A DNA stretch of 64,000 nt, taken from positions 1 to 64,000 of the forward strand of contig CAYVKA010000015.1 of NCBI GenBank assembly GCA_964451925.1, read 5' to 3'. The notes beneath the pieces are model-generated. The model worked only from the letters and a program-made list of their open reading frames with translations, was not told the DNA's origin and did not search any database. Numbering within the stretch: position 1 is the stretch's first letter; each line of letters starts with the position of its first letter. This document shows, piece after piece, positions 16,411 through 24,197 of the stretch. Origin of the DNA: Nevskia sp964451925 (lineage in GTDB: Bacteria; Pseudomonadota; Gammaproteobacteria; Nevskiales; Nevskiaceae). The position numbers and the translations under genes were made by a program.

Positions 16411-16453
16411 CTTCGTCCGAAGTGAGTAATTTTTATTTCTTAATAGGGTGACA
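16411..16453 (-). promoter_or_regulatory. Shared 43-bp promoter motif upstream of DUF1329
   Basis: An AT-rich block 134-176 bp upstream of the DUF1329 start. It aligns without gaps to 36188-36230 upstream of a DUF1302 gene: GTCCGAA-n-TGA-n-TA near one end and TTTCTTAAT-n3-GTGACA at the other. The same positions and spacing in two remote promoters suggest a common regulator. Confidence 0.6.
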
Positions 16454-16527
16454 TCTGCCGCAAAAAAATGCGGCGTCGCTGATCGGCAGCGGCGCCGCGC
16501 AAACTGCTCCCGGCCGGGCACACCGCG

Positions 16528-16974
16528 CTACTTCTTCGGTGTCCACTCGCGGGTCGGGCGTCGCTTGCCGCCACGGGCGCCGCCGGGCTGACGGTGGCTC
16601 CAGCCCAGCGCGCCGAGAATGCGCCACACCTGCACCTCGCTGTAGTTGCGGCTGAAATGGCGCTCGATCAGCTGCCGCACGCGGCTCAGTGACCAGTCGT
16701 CGCTGACGAAGCCGTGGGCCATGCCGCCCTGTTGCAGCAGCAGCGCCAGCTGCTGGCGCTGGGACATGTCCAGGCCGGCCGGGCGGCCCAGGCGCGGCGC
16801 GTTTTTCAGGGCGTCCAGGCCGCCCCGGTCCATCTTGCCGGCCCAGCGGCGCACGGTTTCACGGCTGACCTTGAGACGATTGGCCACCTCGCTCTGCCGC
16901 ACCCCCTTGAGCAGCAACTCGCCCGCCTCGATGCGGCGGCGCTCCAGCTCCCTGCGCGGAACCTCTTCCGACAT
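16528..16974 (-). CDS. Orphan IS630-type winged helix-turn-helix protein
   Basis: 148 residues matching the N-terminal DNA-binding half of IS630/Tc1-like transposases. A Sleeping-Beauty/HTH_29-type helix-turn-helix (LLLKGVRQSEVANRLKVSRE then TVRRWAGKM) is followed by a winged second helix (LSRVRQLIERHFSRNYSEVQ, then VWRILGALGWSHR). The DDE catalytic domain is absent and the tail ends in a Lys/Arg-rich stretch. ATG 16974 has an excellent GGAGG site 5 nt upstream. Similar short proteins occur as stand-alone chromosomal DNA-binding proteins in proteobacteria. It lies downstream of rubredoxin in the P450 gene block (175 bp gap), so it may be a domesticated regulator or a remnant. Confidence 0.72.
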   Translation of the reverse strand: MSEEVPRRELERRRIEAGELLLKGVRQSEVANRLKVSRETVRRWAGKMDRGGLDALKNAPRLGRPAGLDMSQRQQLALLLQQGGMAHGFVSDDWSLSRVRQLIERHFSRNYSEVQVWRILGALGWSHRQPGGARGGKRRPTREWTPKK

Positions 16975-17149
16975 GTCATCCTCCGGCTGCCCGACGGGCG
17001 GCGGCAGGGTGAGGGATGCCGTAGCGGCGCGCCCGGTGGTTCGCGCCGGCCCATCTGCCGCAAAAGAGCGCGGAAGCCGGGCTGCACGGGGAACGCGGGC
17101 GGCCGGCGGCGCGGCCCTGCCCGCCCCCGACGATCCTCTTTGATGCGGC

Positions 17150-17314
17150 TCAGCCGACATAAGGTTCAAATGATTCCTTCGGCGAGCCGCATTCCGGGCA
17201 GATCCAGTCGTCCGGCAGGCTCTCGAAGCGCGTCCCGGCAGCAATGCCGTGGTCCGGCATGCCCAGCGCCTCGTCGTAGATGTAACCGCAGATGATGCAG
17301 ATCCACTTTTTCAT
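17150..17314 (-). CDS. Rubredoxin
   Basis: 54-residue one-iron electron carrier, found by reading the minus strand directly. It starts KKWICIICGYIYDEALG and ends WICPECGSPKESFEPYVG, so both CxxCG knuckles that bind iron and the aromatic core residues are present. It starts at ATG 17314, 30 bp after the end of the cytochrome P450 at 17345, on the same strand. Rubredoxins pass electrons from a NAD(P)H reductase to alkane hydroxylases or, less commonly, to P450s. Position suggests service to the neighbouring P450s, but no rubredoxin reductase is in the window. Confidence 0.9.
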   Translation of the reverse strand: MKKWICIICGYIYDEALGMPDHGIAAGTRFESLPDDWICPECGSPKESFEPYVG

Positions 17315-17344
17315 GGGGTCGGGTCGGGGTTTCGTTTCAGTCGT

Positions 17345-18658
17345 TCAATGGCTGGTTTCGGCCACCGCGGCCGGGGCGGCGCGCTCCGGCGCGCCGCGCA
17401 GATTGGTTTTCACCAGCAGGCGGTTGATGCGCCTGGCGTTGTGGTGGTTGTAGTCGTACTCCACCGAGCCGTCGCCGTTGAGCAGCTCGGCGTCGGGGAA
17501 GCGCTTCATCAGCTCGCCGATCATCAGGCCGCCCTGCACCCGCACCAGATAGGTGCCGATGCAGAAGTGGGCCCCGGCGCCGAACACCAGGTTGCCGTCC
17601 AGACGCCGCGTGATGTCGAGCCGGCGCGGGTTTTCCCACTTCTGCGGGTCGACCCAGGCGGCGGTCAGGTTGAGCAGGATCGACTGGCCCTTGCGGATGT
17701 GCTGGCCGCGGAACTCGGCGTCCTCGCTGGCGAAGCGGTACTGCGGCATCTTGCCGAAGGCGCCGACGCGCAGCAGCTCGATAATGGCGTTCTCCATCAG
17801 CTCCGGCCGCTGCCGCAGCAGACGGTACTGCTCCGGATTGGCCAGCAGCCCCTGGATGGCGTAGGTGTGGAGGTCGGTGGCAGTATCCGAACCGGCGACG
17901 ATCACCGCCTGGATCATGGCCATGATGTCGTAATCGCGCAGGCGGTCGTCGCCCTCGCTGGCGCCGATCAGGCTGCCGATGAAGTCATCGCCGGGATGCG
18001 CGGCGGCGCGGCGCTGGGCGATGACCTCCTTGAAATAGGTGAAGCCGGCCAGCGAAGCCTGCATCGCCGCCTGACGCTCCTTCGCCGGCAGGTTGATGCG
18101 GGTGGACTTGATCACGCTGACCGCGAACTCGTGAAAGAAGGCCTCCTGGTTGGTGGGCACGCCGACCATGCGCGCGATGGCGCGCACCGGCAGCTTCTCG
18201 GCGATCATGCTGAAGGCGTCGAACTGCTCGGGTTCGCCGATCTCGTCGAACACGCCGGTCACCAGGTCGCGGATCCTGGCGTCGATCTTGCCCATCACCG
18301 GCTTGGAAAAGGCCGGCATGGCCAGCTTGCGCAGGCGCAGGTGGTCCTGGGTCCTGGTGGCGAACAGGCCGTGGTCCAGCGAGCGCTCGAAATCGTTTTT
18401 CTCCGCCTCCGGCTTTTCCGGCGGCGCGTGTTCCCAGGCCTTGTAGTTGGGGGTGAAAACGTTGTTCTTCAGCATCTCGGCGCAGGCGTCGTGGGAGCTG
18501 ACCACCCACATGTTCAGGTCCTTGTGCCAGGCCACCGGGTACTCCAGCACCATCTTCTCCCAGGTGACCCAGGGCGAGCGGATGAAATCCTTGGAATAGG
18601 GATTGAAGATGCGGCCGTCGATCTCGACCCGTCCGGCGACTGCGCTGGTGCTGTTCAT
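17345..18658 (-). CDS. Cytochrome P450 (bacterial soluble class)
   Basis: 437 residues with no membrane anchor, as in bacterial class I P450s. The I-helix oxygen-binding motif is VIVAGSDTATD, the K-helix ExxR is ELLR, and the haem loop FGAGAHFCIGTYL places the thiolate ligand at Cys366. The style resembles CYP107/124/125-type enzymes that hydroxylate steroids, terpenoids or fatty acids, but a family number cannot be given by eye. ATG 18658 follows GGAGGAGAAC. It is downstream of the TetR gene (24 bp) and upstream of rubredoxin (30 bp), so it belongs to the P450-TetR-P450-rubredoxin operon. The substrate is unknown. Confidence 0.93.
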   Translation of the reverse strand: MNSTSAVAGRVEIDGRIFNPYSKDFIRSPWVTWEKMVLEYPVAWHKDLNMWVVSSHDACAEMLKNNVFTPNYKAWEHAPPEKPEAEKNDFERSLDHGLFATRTQDHLRLRKLAMPAFSKPVMGKIDARIRDLVTGVFDEIGEPEQFDAFSMIAEKLPVRAIARMVGVPTNQEAFFHEFAVSVIKSTRINLPAKERQAAMQASLAGFTYFKEVIAQRRAAAHPGDDFIGSLIGASEGDDRLRDYDIMAMIQAVIVAGSDTATDLHTYAIQGLLANPEQYRLLRQRPELMENAIIELLRVGAFGKMPQYRFASEDAEFRGQHIRKGQSILLNLTAAWVDPQKWENPRRLDITRRLDGNLVFGAGAHFCIGTYLVRVQGGLMIGELMKRFPDAELLNGDGSVEYDYNHHNARRINRLLVKTNLRGAPERAAPAAVAETSH

Positions 18659-18682
18659 GGGCGTTCTCCTCCGTTGTAATTT

Positions 18683-19510
18683 TCAGCCGGTGGCGTCGGT
18701 TGCGCCCTCGGCCGTGTCCGGCGCCTTGCCGCCGGCGCGCTCGTGCGGCTTCGGCATCGCCACGAAGAAGCGCGCCAGGCGCCCCTGCGGTGTCGGCAAC
18801 TCCTCGCCGCGCTCGGCGGCGATGCCGGCCAGCATCTGGTGCAGCGGCACCAGCCAGTGCCACTCGTCGAACTTGAGGTATTCGCTCATCGCCAGCCGCA
18901 CGTTGGGCAGGTCATGGTCGGCGCGCTCAATCAGGGTGCGGCGGATTTCCACATGCCACGGCGTGCCGGCGGCCTGCCGCGCCCGCAGCGCGATCACCCC
19001 GGTGGCGGCGCCGATGGTCATGGTGCCGATGGCCCGGTGCAGCAGCAGCCCTTCCTCCGGCGAGAAGCCGTAGCGGGCCATGGCGCCGAGAAACTGGTCG
19101 AGCACGTCGATCTCCACGTGCGGGCCGATGCTGCCCTTGAGGAACTCGCCGACCAGCTCCGGCTCGTTCATGAAGGACTCGAACATTTCCTCGGCGTAGC
19201 GCAGCGCCAGCTGCGACCAGTGCGCGTAGCCCTGATCCGGCAGGCGCCGGCTCAGCGTCAGCTGGAATGCGGCCAGGCGCAGCAGCTCGTTGCGGTTGCG
19301 CACATAGCGGTAGACGGTGGCGACGTTGACGCCAAGCCTGGCCGCCAGCTGCTTGAAGCTGACCTTGTCCAGGCCGATTTCCAGCGCGGCGGCGATGATC
19401 GCCTGGGTGCTGAGGCTGGGCGGGCGGCCCACGCGCGGCTGCGGCGCCGGCGCCACCTTGGCCGCAACGGCGTCGGACTTCAATGCCAAACCGGGTGCAC
19501 GCAGGGACAT
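18683..19510 (-). CDS. TetR family regulator of the P450 operon
   Basis: 275 residues, longer than a usual TetR (about 200), with an N-terminal extension rich in Ala/Pro. The DNA-binding domain is at about 30-80 (LSTQAIIAAALEIGLDKVSF, then LGVNVATVYRYVRNRNELL). The ligand domain is large. ATG 19510 is preferred because GGAGG stands 10 nt upstream, whereas the upstream candidate 19543 has none. It lies inside the operon between two P450 genes (67 and 24 bp gaps). A palindrome at 21027-21048 upstream of the first P450 is its most likely operator, so autoregulation is expected. The ligand is probably a P450 substrate. Confidence 0.85.
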   Translation of the reverse strand: MSLRAPGLALKSDAVAAKVAPAPQPRVGRPPSLSTQAIIAAALEIGLDKVSFKQLAARLGVNVATVYRYVRNRNELLRLAAFQLTLSRRLPDQGYAHWSQLALRYAEEMFESFMNEPELVGEFLKGSIGPHVEIDVLDQFLGAMARYGFSPEEGLLLHRAIGTMTIGAATGVIALRARQAAGTPWHVEIRRTLIERADHDLPNVRLAMSEYLKFDEWHWLVPLHQMLAGIAAERGEELPTPQGRLARFFVAMPKPHERAGGKAPDTAEGATDATG

Positions 19511-19577
19511 CGCCAGGCGCCCTCCAATCGTCGATACCACCATTCGCCTGCGCGGCAGGCGCCGCGCGGCGCGCCTA

Positions 19578-20966
19578 TTAGTGCCGGTAACCCTTGACCC
19601 GCACCTTGAAGTTCATCGCCGGACCCGGCGTGGGCGCGGTCTTGGTCTTCAGCTCGTAACCGGGCGGGTCCAGCGCCAGATCCAGCTTGTAGAACACCTG
19701 CGCCATGGTGATGGCCAGCAGCACCTCAGCCAGGCTCTTGCCCAGGCACGTGTGGTGGCCGCGGCCATAGGGCGAATAGGTGCCGACCTGCATGTGCTCG
19801 GCGCGCGGCTTCTGGTAGCGGTCGATGTCGAACACTTCCGGCTCAGGGTAGAACTCCTCCTGGAAGTGCGGCACGCTGGTGCCCAGGTAGATCAACTCGC
19901 CTTCCTTGATCTGGTGCCCGGCGAAGACGAAGTCCTTGTTGGCGGTGCGGATCTGCGCCACCGCGATCGGGTACAGGCGCATCGCCTCCATGATCGCGCC
20001 GTTCAGCGCCGGCAGGTTCTTCATGAACTCATCCTCGTTCACCGGTCCCTTGGCGAACAGCTCGTCCACTTCCTGCTGCACGCGCTGCAGCACATGCGGA
20101 TGCTTCAGCACCGCGTAGACGATGGCCGAGGTGGTGTTGGCCACCGTGTCGAGGCCGGCGACGTAGGGGCCGGTCATCAGCATGATCAGGTCGCGCTCCG
20201 GGATCAGCTCCGGGTTGGCCTTGTGCGCTTCCATCACGTCGTCGATCAGGGTCTTCTGCTCGTCCGGCTTGGGCGCGCCACCGCGGGCGGCGTCCTGCGC
20301 GCGGTAGTCGGCGACCATCTTGCGGCCCAGCTCGAACATGCGCGCCTTGGCGCGCTTGTACTCGGGCATCATCATCATGAACTGCGGCCGCTGCCGCGTG
20401 ACCAGCACGTTGAGGATGTAGAGGATGGTGGTGCGGATGTCCTTGACGTATTCGCGCGGCGTGCTGCCGGTGAGCACGATGCCGAGCTGGTCCACCACCA
20501 GGTACTGCATGGCCTCCACCACCGACACCCGCGTGCCGGGCTTCCAGTCGCGCTCCAGGGTGGCGTTGGTGATGCCCAGCATCTCGTTGTAACGGCCCTT
20601 GATCGACTCCTTGGAGAAGCCGCGCTTCATGATACCGCGCAGTTCCTTGTGCAGCTCGCCGTCGCTGGCGCTGAGCATCTTGGAGGCGCCGAACTCCTGC
20701 ACCAGCGGCATCCAGGCCTCGCGCGAGCGCAGGCATTCCTTGCCCTCGCGCGTGCCCATGAAGTTGGCGGCCTCGGCGCCGGCGATGCAGGTGTAGGTGT
20801 TGGCCAGCACCTTGACGCGGAACACCGCGCCGTATTCGCGGTAGCAGCGCACGAAGAAGCGCGCCGGGTCCTTGGCGAAATCGAACAGGCTGCCGACCAG
20901 GGGCAGGCCGCGCACGTAAGGCGGGCGTGGCGCCCGGGTTTCCACTGCATTCTGCACTGCGCTCAT
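19578..20966 (-). CDS. Cytochrome P450
   Basis: 462 residues, slightly longer than the neighbouring P450 and from a different branch. The proline-rich start RPPYVRGLPLVGSL, K-helix EAMRLYP, PERF-like DIDRYQKP and haem loop YSPYGRGHHTCLGKS (thiolate Cys407) are all present. The I-helix reads VAGLDTVANTTSA, where an Asp replaces the commoner acidic-Thr pair. ATG 20966 follows GGAGG by 5 nt. It is first gene of the P450-TetR-P450-rubredoxin block and sits behind a palindromic operator. The Phe of the FxxGxxxCxG haem motif is Tyr. It resembles eukaryote-like (CYP120/CYP51-side) bacterial P450s. A lipid or sterol substrate fits the context, not the sequence alone. Confidence 0.92.
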   Translation of the reverse strand: MSAVQNAVETRAPRPPYVRGLPLVGSLFDFAKDPARFFVRCYREYGAVFRVKVLANTYTCIAGAEAANFMGTREGKECLRSREAWMPLVQEFGASKMLSASDGELHKELRGIMKRGFSKESIKGRYNEMLGITNATLERDWKPGTRVSVVEAMQYLVVDQLGIVLTGSTPREYVKDIRTTILYILNVLVTRQRPQFMMMMPEYKRAKARMFELGRKMVADYRAQDAARGGAPKPDEQKTLIDDVMEAHKANPELIPERDLIMLMTGPYVAGLDTVANTTSAIVYAVLKHPHVLQRVQQEVDELFAKGPVNEDEFMKNLPALNGAIMEAMRLYPIAVAQIRTANKDFVFAGHQIKEGELIYLGTSVPHFQEEFYPEPEVFDIDRYQKPRAEHMQVGTYSPYGRGHHTCLGKSLAEVLLAITMAQVFYKLDLALDPPGYELKTKTAPTPGPAMNFKVRVKGYRH

Positions 20967-21023
20967 CGCTTCCTCCGGGGCTTGCCGCCAGCGGTCGCTG
21001 CGAGCGCGCCGCCATTTCGACAG

Positions 21024-21050
21024 CATTTTTGCGATATCACTCGCAAAATG
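21024..21050. promoter_or_regulatory. Palindromic operator upstream of P450 operon
   Basis: TTTTGCGA (21027-21034) and TCGCAAAA (21041-21048) form perfect 8-bp arms with a 6-nt spacer, extended by ATT/AAT on the outside. The site lies 60-85 bp upstream of the first P450 start. It is the best candidate site for the TetR protein encoded in the same operon, and unlike the palindrome at 8666-8691. Confidence 0.6.
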
Positions 21051-21161
21051 TAAAGCGCCGTTCGCCGGAAGGCCCGCGCGGGTCTTCGCTTGCGCGCCGG
21101 ACGCCCCACCACCCACAATAAAAAACCCTCGCATACTCATTTACTTAATAGGGAGTCACCG

Positions 21162-21554
21162 GTGACCGTCACCCCTTTGTACGCCGGCGCGCTGGCGCTC
21201 TGGTTCCTGCTGCTCAGCCTCAGGGTGGTGCGGGGCCGTGTCGGCCCCGGCAATCCCAGCCTGGGCGATGGCGGCAACCCCAGGATGCAGCGCCTGATCC
21301 GCGGCCAGGGCAACTTCGCCGAGTACGTGCCGCTGATCCTGGTGCTGATCGGGCTGCTGGAACAGAACGGTGCGCCGCACTGGCTGCTGCACGGCCTCGG
21401 CGCGACCCTGCTGCTGGGGCGCCTGCTGCACGGCTATGCGCTGTCCTTCACGCAGGAGTCGGTGTTCGGGCGCTCGGCCGGCATCGCGTTGACCTTCGTC
21501 GCGCTGCTGGCCAGCGGTGTGCTGTGCCTGCTGCGCGGACTGCATGGCCTGTAG
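21162..21554 (+). CDS. MAPEG family membrane protein
   Basis: 130-residue four-helix inner-membrane protein of the MAPEG (eicosanoid and glutathione metabolism) superfamily. The hallmarks are SLRVVRGRVGPGNPSLGDGG, then RMQRLIRGQGNFAEYVPLIL in the first loop and helix 2, where Arg and Asn-Phe-x-Glu-Tyr bind glutathione in homologues. GTG 21162 is the start: GGGAG lies 6 nt upstream and the first helix begins at once. Bacterial MAPEG proteins are often glutathione transferases or peroxidases of lipophilic substrates. It is divergent from the P450 operon and convergent with the hexosaminidase. Confidence 0.85.
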   Translation: MTVTPLYAGALALWFLLLSLRVVRGRVGPGNPSLGDGGNPRMQRLIRGQGNFAEYVPLILVLIGLLEQNGAPHWLLHGLGATLLLGRLLHGYALSFTQESVFGRSAGIALTFVALLASGVLCLLRGLHGL

Positions 21555-21588
21555 ACGGGCCCTCATCGCCGCGACCGTCAGGGCGCTG

Positions 21589-21749
21589 GTACCGTGACCC
21601 ACCCGTTTGGGAACAAAAGATCGGAGTCGCGTTGGGCCGCTGGCAAGCCGGCGCGACAAGGCATGGTGTGGGCCATGGTGAGGTGCGCCGGCGCCGCCAG
21701 CGGTCAAACGCGGCCCGAGACTTGTTTCCAAACGGGTGGGTCACGGTAC
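21589..21749. repeat. 161-bp nested palindromic element
   Basis: Outer arms of 28 bp (21589-21616 and 21722-21749) are inverted repeats with one mismatch: GTACCGTGACCCACCCGTTT at the left is repeated in complement at the right. Inside, CGTTGGGCCGCTGGC pairs with GCCAGCGGTCAAACG, so the whole element folds on itself. It has no coding capacity and its sequence is unlike the 8941/41684 family. No clear target duplication could be read. It sits at the convergent junction of MAPEG and hexosaminidase genes and supplies the last two codons and the stop of the latter. Confidence 0.75.
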
Positions 21750-24056
21750 TAGCTGCACCGTGTCGATCACCCACAGCGGATCGACGCCACGGCGGCTGAC
21801 GTAAAGGCACAGCGCATGTACGCCGGCCTGCGGCGCGAACACCGCCGTCAGCGCCTGCGGGCGCTGCGCGGCAGTATCCGGCCGCAGCGACACCTCGGCC
21901 AGCAGAGGCCCATCGCAGGTATCGCTGTGCACCTGCAGTTCGCCGTAGCGGGTGTGCGGCGCCCGCAGCACGACCTTGTCCGCGTCTGCGCCGAGCTGGA
22001 AGTTGTAGGGCAGCCGCGCCAGCCGCACCTCGATGCGCGACAGGCCCTGCAGCGGCGCTTCGGCGTAGAGCCAGCAGGGATCCATGATGTCAACGCGGTA
22101 CACCGCCTGCGTGCCGTCGGCGCGCAACGGACCGCCGAGGCGCAACGGCAGCTTATCCGAGCAGGACTGCAGCTGGTCGCTGTTGCGCAGCAGCAGGCTG
22201 GCGGCGTCGATGCGTTGCCGCGCCGCGGGCGCGAGCTGCTGATCCCCGAGGAACGACGCGGCGCGCACTTCCAGCGGCAGCTGTGCCGTCAGCGGCGCCT
22301 GGTACCGCGGCGAGGCGGCGGTGGGCGGGCTGCCGTCGAGCGTGTAGCGCAGTTCGCCCAGGCCGGTCTGGCTGTCCAGGGTCAGGCTGACGCTGTCCCC
22401 GGCGGCGGCCGGAGCCGCCTCGATGCGCACCGCGAACGCGCTGTCGGCGTAGGCGATGCCCAGGGCGCGATAGCGCGCCAGCTCGGGCGGCAAGCGTTGC
22501 AGGAAATCCTGCCAGTTGTGCGCGCCGGCGGGAGACCAGGCGGTTTCCGCCAGCGCCGCCAGGCGCGGAAACACGGCGTGCTCGACACGGCGCGGCGTGC
22601 GCATGTGCTCGGTCCAGACATTGGCCTGCACACCGATGATGTGCCGCGCCTGCGCGGCGTCGAGCTGTGCCGGCAGCGGCTGGAAACCGTAGACGTCCTG
22701 CAGGGTGATCAGCCGCGGCCGTCCTGGCGGCTCGTCATGCCCGGCGCCTTGCAGGTAGTCGAAATACAGGCTGTCCGAGGGCGACATGATGACGTCATGA
22801 CCGGCCTGCGCGGCGGCGATGGCACCGGCGCTGCCGCGCCAGGACATCACCGTGGTCTCGGCCGGCAGGCCGTCGTCGACGATCTCGTCCCAGCCGACCA
22901 GGCTGCGGCCGCGCGCCGCCAGCAGGCTTTGCAGGCGCTGCATGAAATAGCCCTGCAGCGCGTCCTCGCCGGTCACGCCCAGCTGGCGCATGCGCGCCTG
23001 CACCCGCGGCGAAGCCTTCCACTGCGCCTTCACCGCCTCGTCGCCGCCAACATGGATGTAACGGCCGGGGAACAGCTGCGTCACCTCGTCCAGCACATCG
23101 CCGATGAAGCCGAAGGTGCGCTCATCGACATTGAGCAGGTAGCCGTGCACCCCCCAGTCGGCCGACACCGCCGGACGGTCGCCGCGCGACCCCAGCCAGG
23201 GATAGGCGGCGATGGCCGCCTGGGCGTGGCCGGGCATGTCGATCTCCGGCACGATGCTGACGTAGCGCGCGGCGGCGTAGCGCACGATGTCGCGCACCTG
23301 CGCCTGGGTGTAGTAGCCGCCAACCCTGGCGCCACCGCCCGGCGGCGTGCGCCAGGCACCGACTTGGGTCAGCCGCGGATACTTGCGGATCTGCAGCCGC
23401 CAGCCCTGGTCATCGGTCAGGTGCCAGTGCAGGGTGTTGAGCTTGTGCAGGGCCATCCAGTCGATCATCTGCTTGACGAACTGCGGCGGCAGGAACTGCC
23501 GCGATACGTCCAGCATCAGCCCGCGCCAGGCGAAGCGCGGGGCATCGACGATGTGCACCGCGGCGATGGCCGGCGGCAGGCCGCGCGCGGCGTCCGGCGT
23601 GAGCAGCTGCCACAGCGTCACCGCGCCGTAGAACAAACCCACCGGCGTACGGGCCGCGACGCGGATGCCCTGCGGTGACACATCCAGCTCGTAGCCTTCC
23701 TCGCCGGCGCCGCCGGCTTGCGCATCGATCAGCAGGACGATGGCCGGACGATCCGCGGCTGCGCCCTGCCCTGCCATGACCTCCAGCCCGATGCCCCGCA
23801 CCTGCCGCACATAGCCGGACAGCAGTTCGCCAATCTGCCGCGCCTGCGTATCTCCCGCCGCGACCAGGATCGGCGTGCCGGCGACTAGGGTGAAGCTTCC
23901 GGGCCGGGCCTCCACCTGGGCCGGCAGCGGCAGCAAGGGCATGCCGGCCGCCGGCACCGCAGCGGCAAAGGCCCGCGACAGGCCGGCGGCAACGATGATC
24001 ACGGCCGCGCAGCAGACCGCGGCGACAACAGCAGGGCGAAGCCGGATGTTCATCAT
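21741..24056 (-). CDS. GH20 beta-N-acetylhexosaminidase
   Basis: 771 residues. It releases terminal GlcNAc from chitooligosaccharides, probably in the periplasm. A signal/anchor segment (10-35) is followed by a GH20b N-terminal alpha/beta domain, then the TIM barrel with RGLMLDVSRQFLPPQFVKQM, HWHLTDDQGWRLQIRKYPRL and HVGGDE, whose catalytic Asp339-Glu340 pair acts by substrate-assisted retention. The C-terminal 220 residues are beta-rich (chitobiase-C-like, TLDGSPP). It starts at ATG 24056 (ATG ATG). The final VP and TGA come from a palindromic element, so the native C-terminus may be altered. It feeds the adjacent TonB receptor and nag genes. A terminator separates it from the TonB receptor upstream. 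Confidence 0.93.
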   Translation of the reverse strand: MMNIRLRPAVVAAVCCAAVIIVAAGLSRAFAAAVPAAGMPLLPLPAQVEARPGSFTLVAGTPILVAAGDTQARQIGELLSGYVRQVRGIGLEVMAGQGAAADRPAIVLLIDAQAGGAGEEGYELDVSPQGIRVAARTPVGLFYGAVTLWQLLTPDAARGLPPAIAAVHIVDAPRFAWRGLMLDVSRQFLPPQFVKQMIDWMALHKLNTLHWHLTDDQGWRLQIRKYPRLTQVGAWRTPPGGGARVGGYYTQAQVRDIVRYAAARYVSIVPEIDMPGHAQAAIAAYPWLGSRGDRPAVSADWGVHGYLLNVDERTFGFIGDVLDEVTQLFPGRYIHVGGDEAVKAQWKASPRVQARMRQLGVTGEDALQGYFMQRLQSLLAARGRSLVGWDEIVDDGLPAETTVMSWRGSAGAIAAAQAGHDVIMSPSDSLYFDYLQGAGHDEPPGRPRLITLQDVYGFQPLPAQLDAAQARHIIGVQANVWTEHMRTPRRVEHAVFPRLAALAETAWSPAGAHNWQDFLQRLPPELARYRALGIAYADSAFAVRIEAAPAAAGDSVSLTLDSQTGLGELRYTLDGSPPTAASPRYQAPLTAQLPLEVRAASFLGDQQLAPAARQRIDAASLLLRNSDQLQSCSDKLPLRLGGPLRADGTQAVYRVDIMDPCWLYAEAPLQGLSRIEVRLARLPYNFQLGADADKVVLRAPHTRYGELQVHSDTCDGPLLAEVSLRPDTAAQRPQALTAVFAPQAGVHALCLYVSRRGVDPLWVIDTVQLVP

Positions 24057-24133
24057 TGCTCGGAGTAGCCGTAAGGATTCGCCGGCAGGCGCCCGCTCAG
24101 GCAACGCCCTCCACCGCCGAATGACAACGCCAC

Positions 24134-24166
24134 AAAAAAAGGCGGGCCCGAAACATCCGAGCCCGC
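24134..24166 (-). terminator. Rho-independent terminator after TonB receptor
   Basis: On the minus strand a 9-bp stem (GCGGGCTCG/CGGGCCCGC, one G-U pair) with a 7-nt loop is followed by C and seven T. It lies 32 bp after the TonB-dependent receptor stop and before the hexosaminidase start, so the hexosaminidase probably has reduced read-through or its own promoter. Confidence 0.85.
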
Positions 24167-24197
24167 ACAGCACCTTACCACTGTGGGAGAAACGTGG

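Noticed and set aside
19578..20966. Assignment of the second P450 as CYP51 (sterol demethylase)
   Set aside because: The diagnostic CYP51 I-helix pattern (HTTS-type) is absent; the I-helix reads AGLDTVANTTSA.
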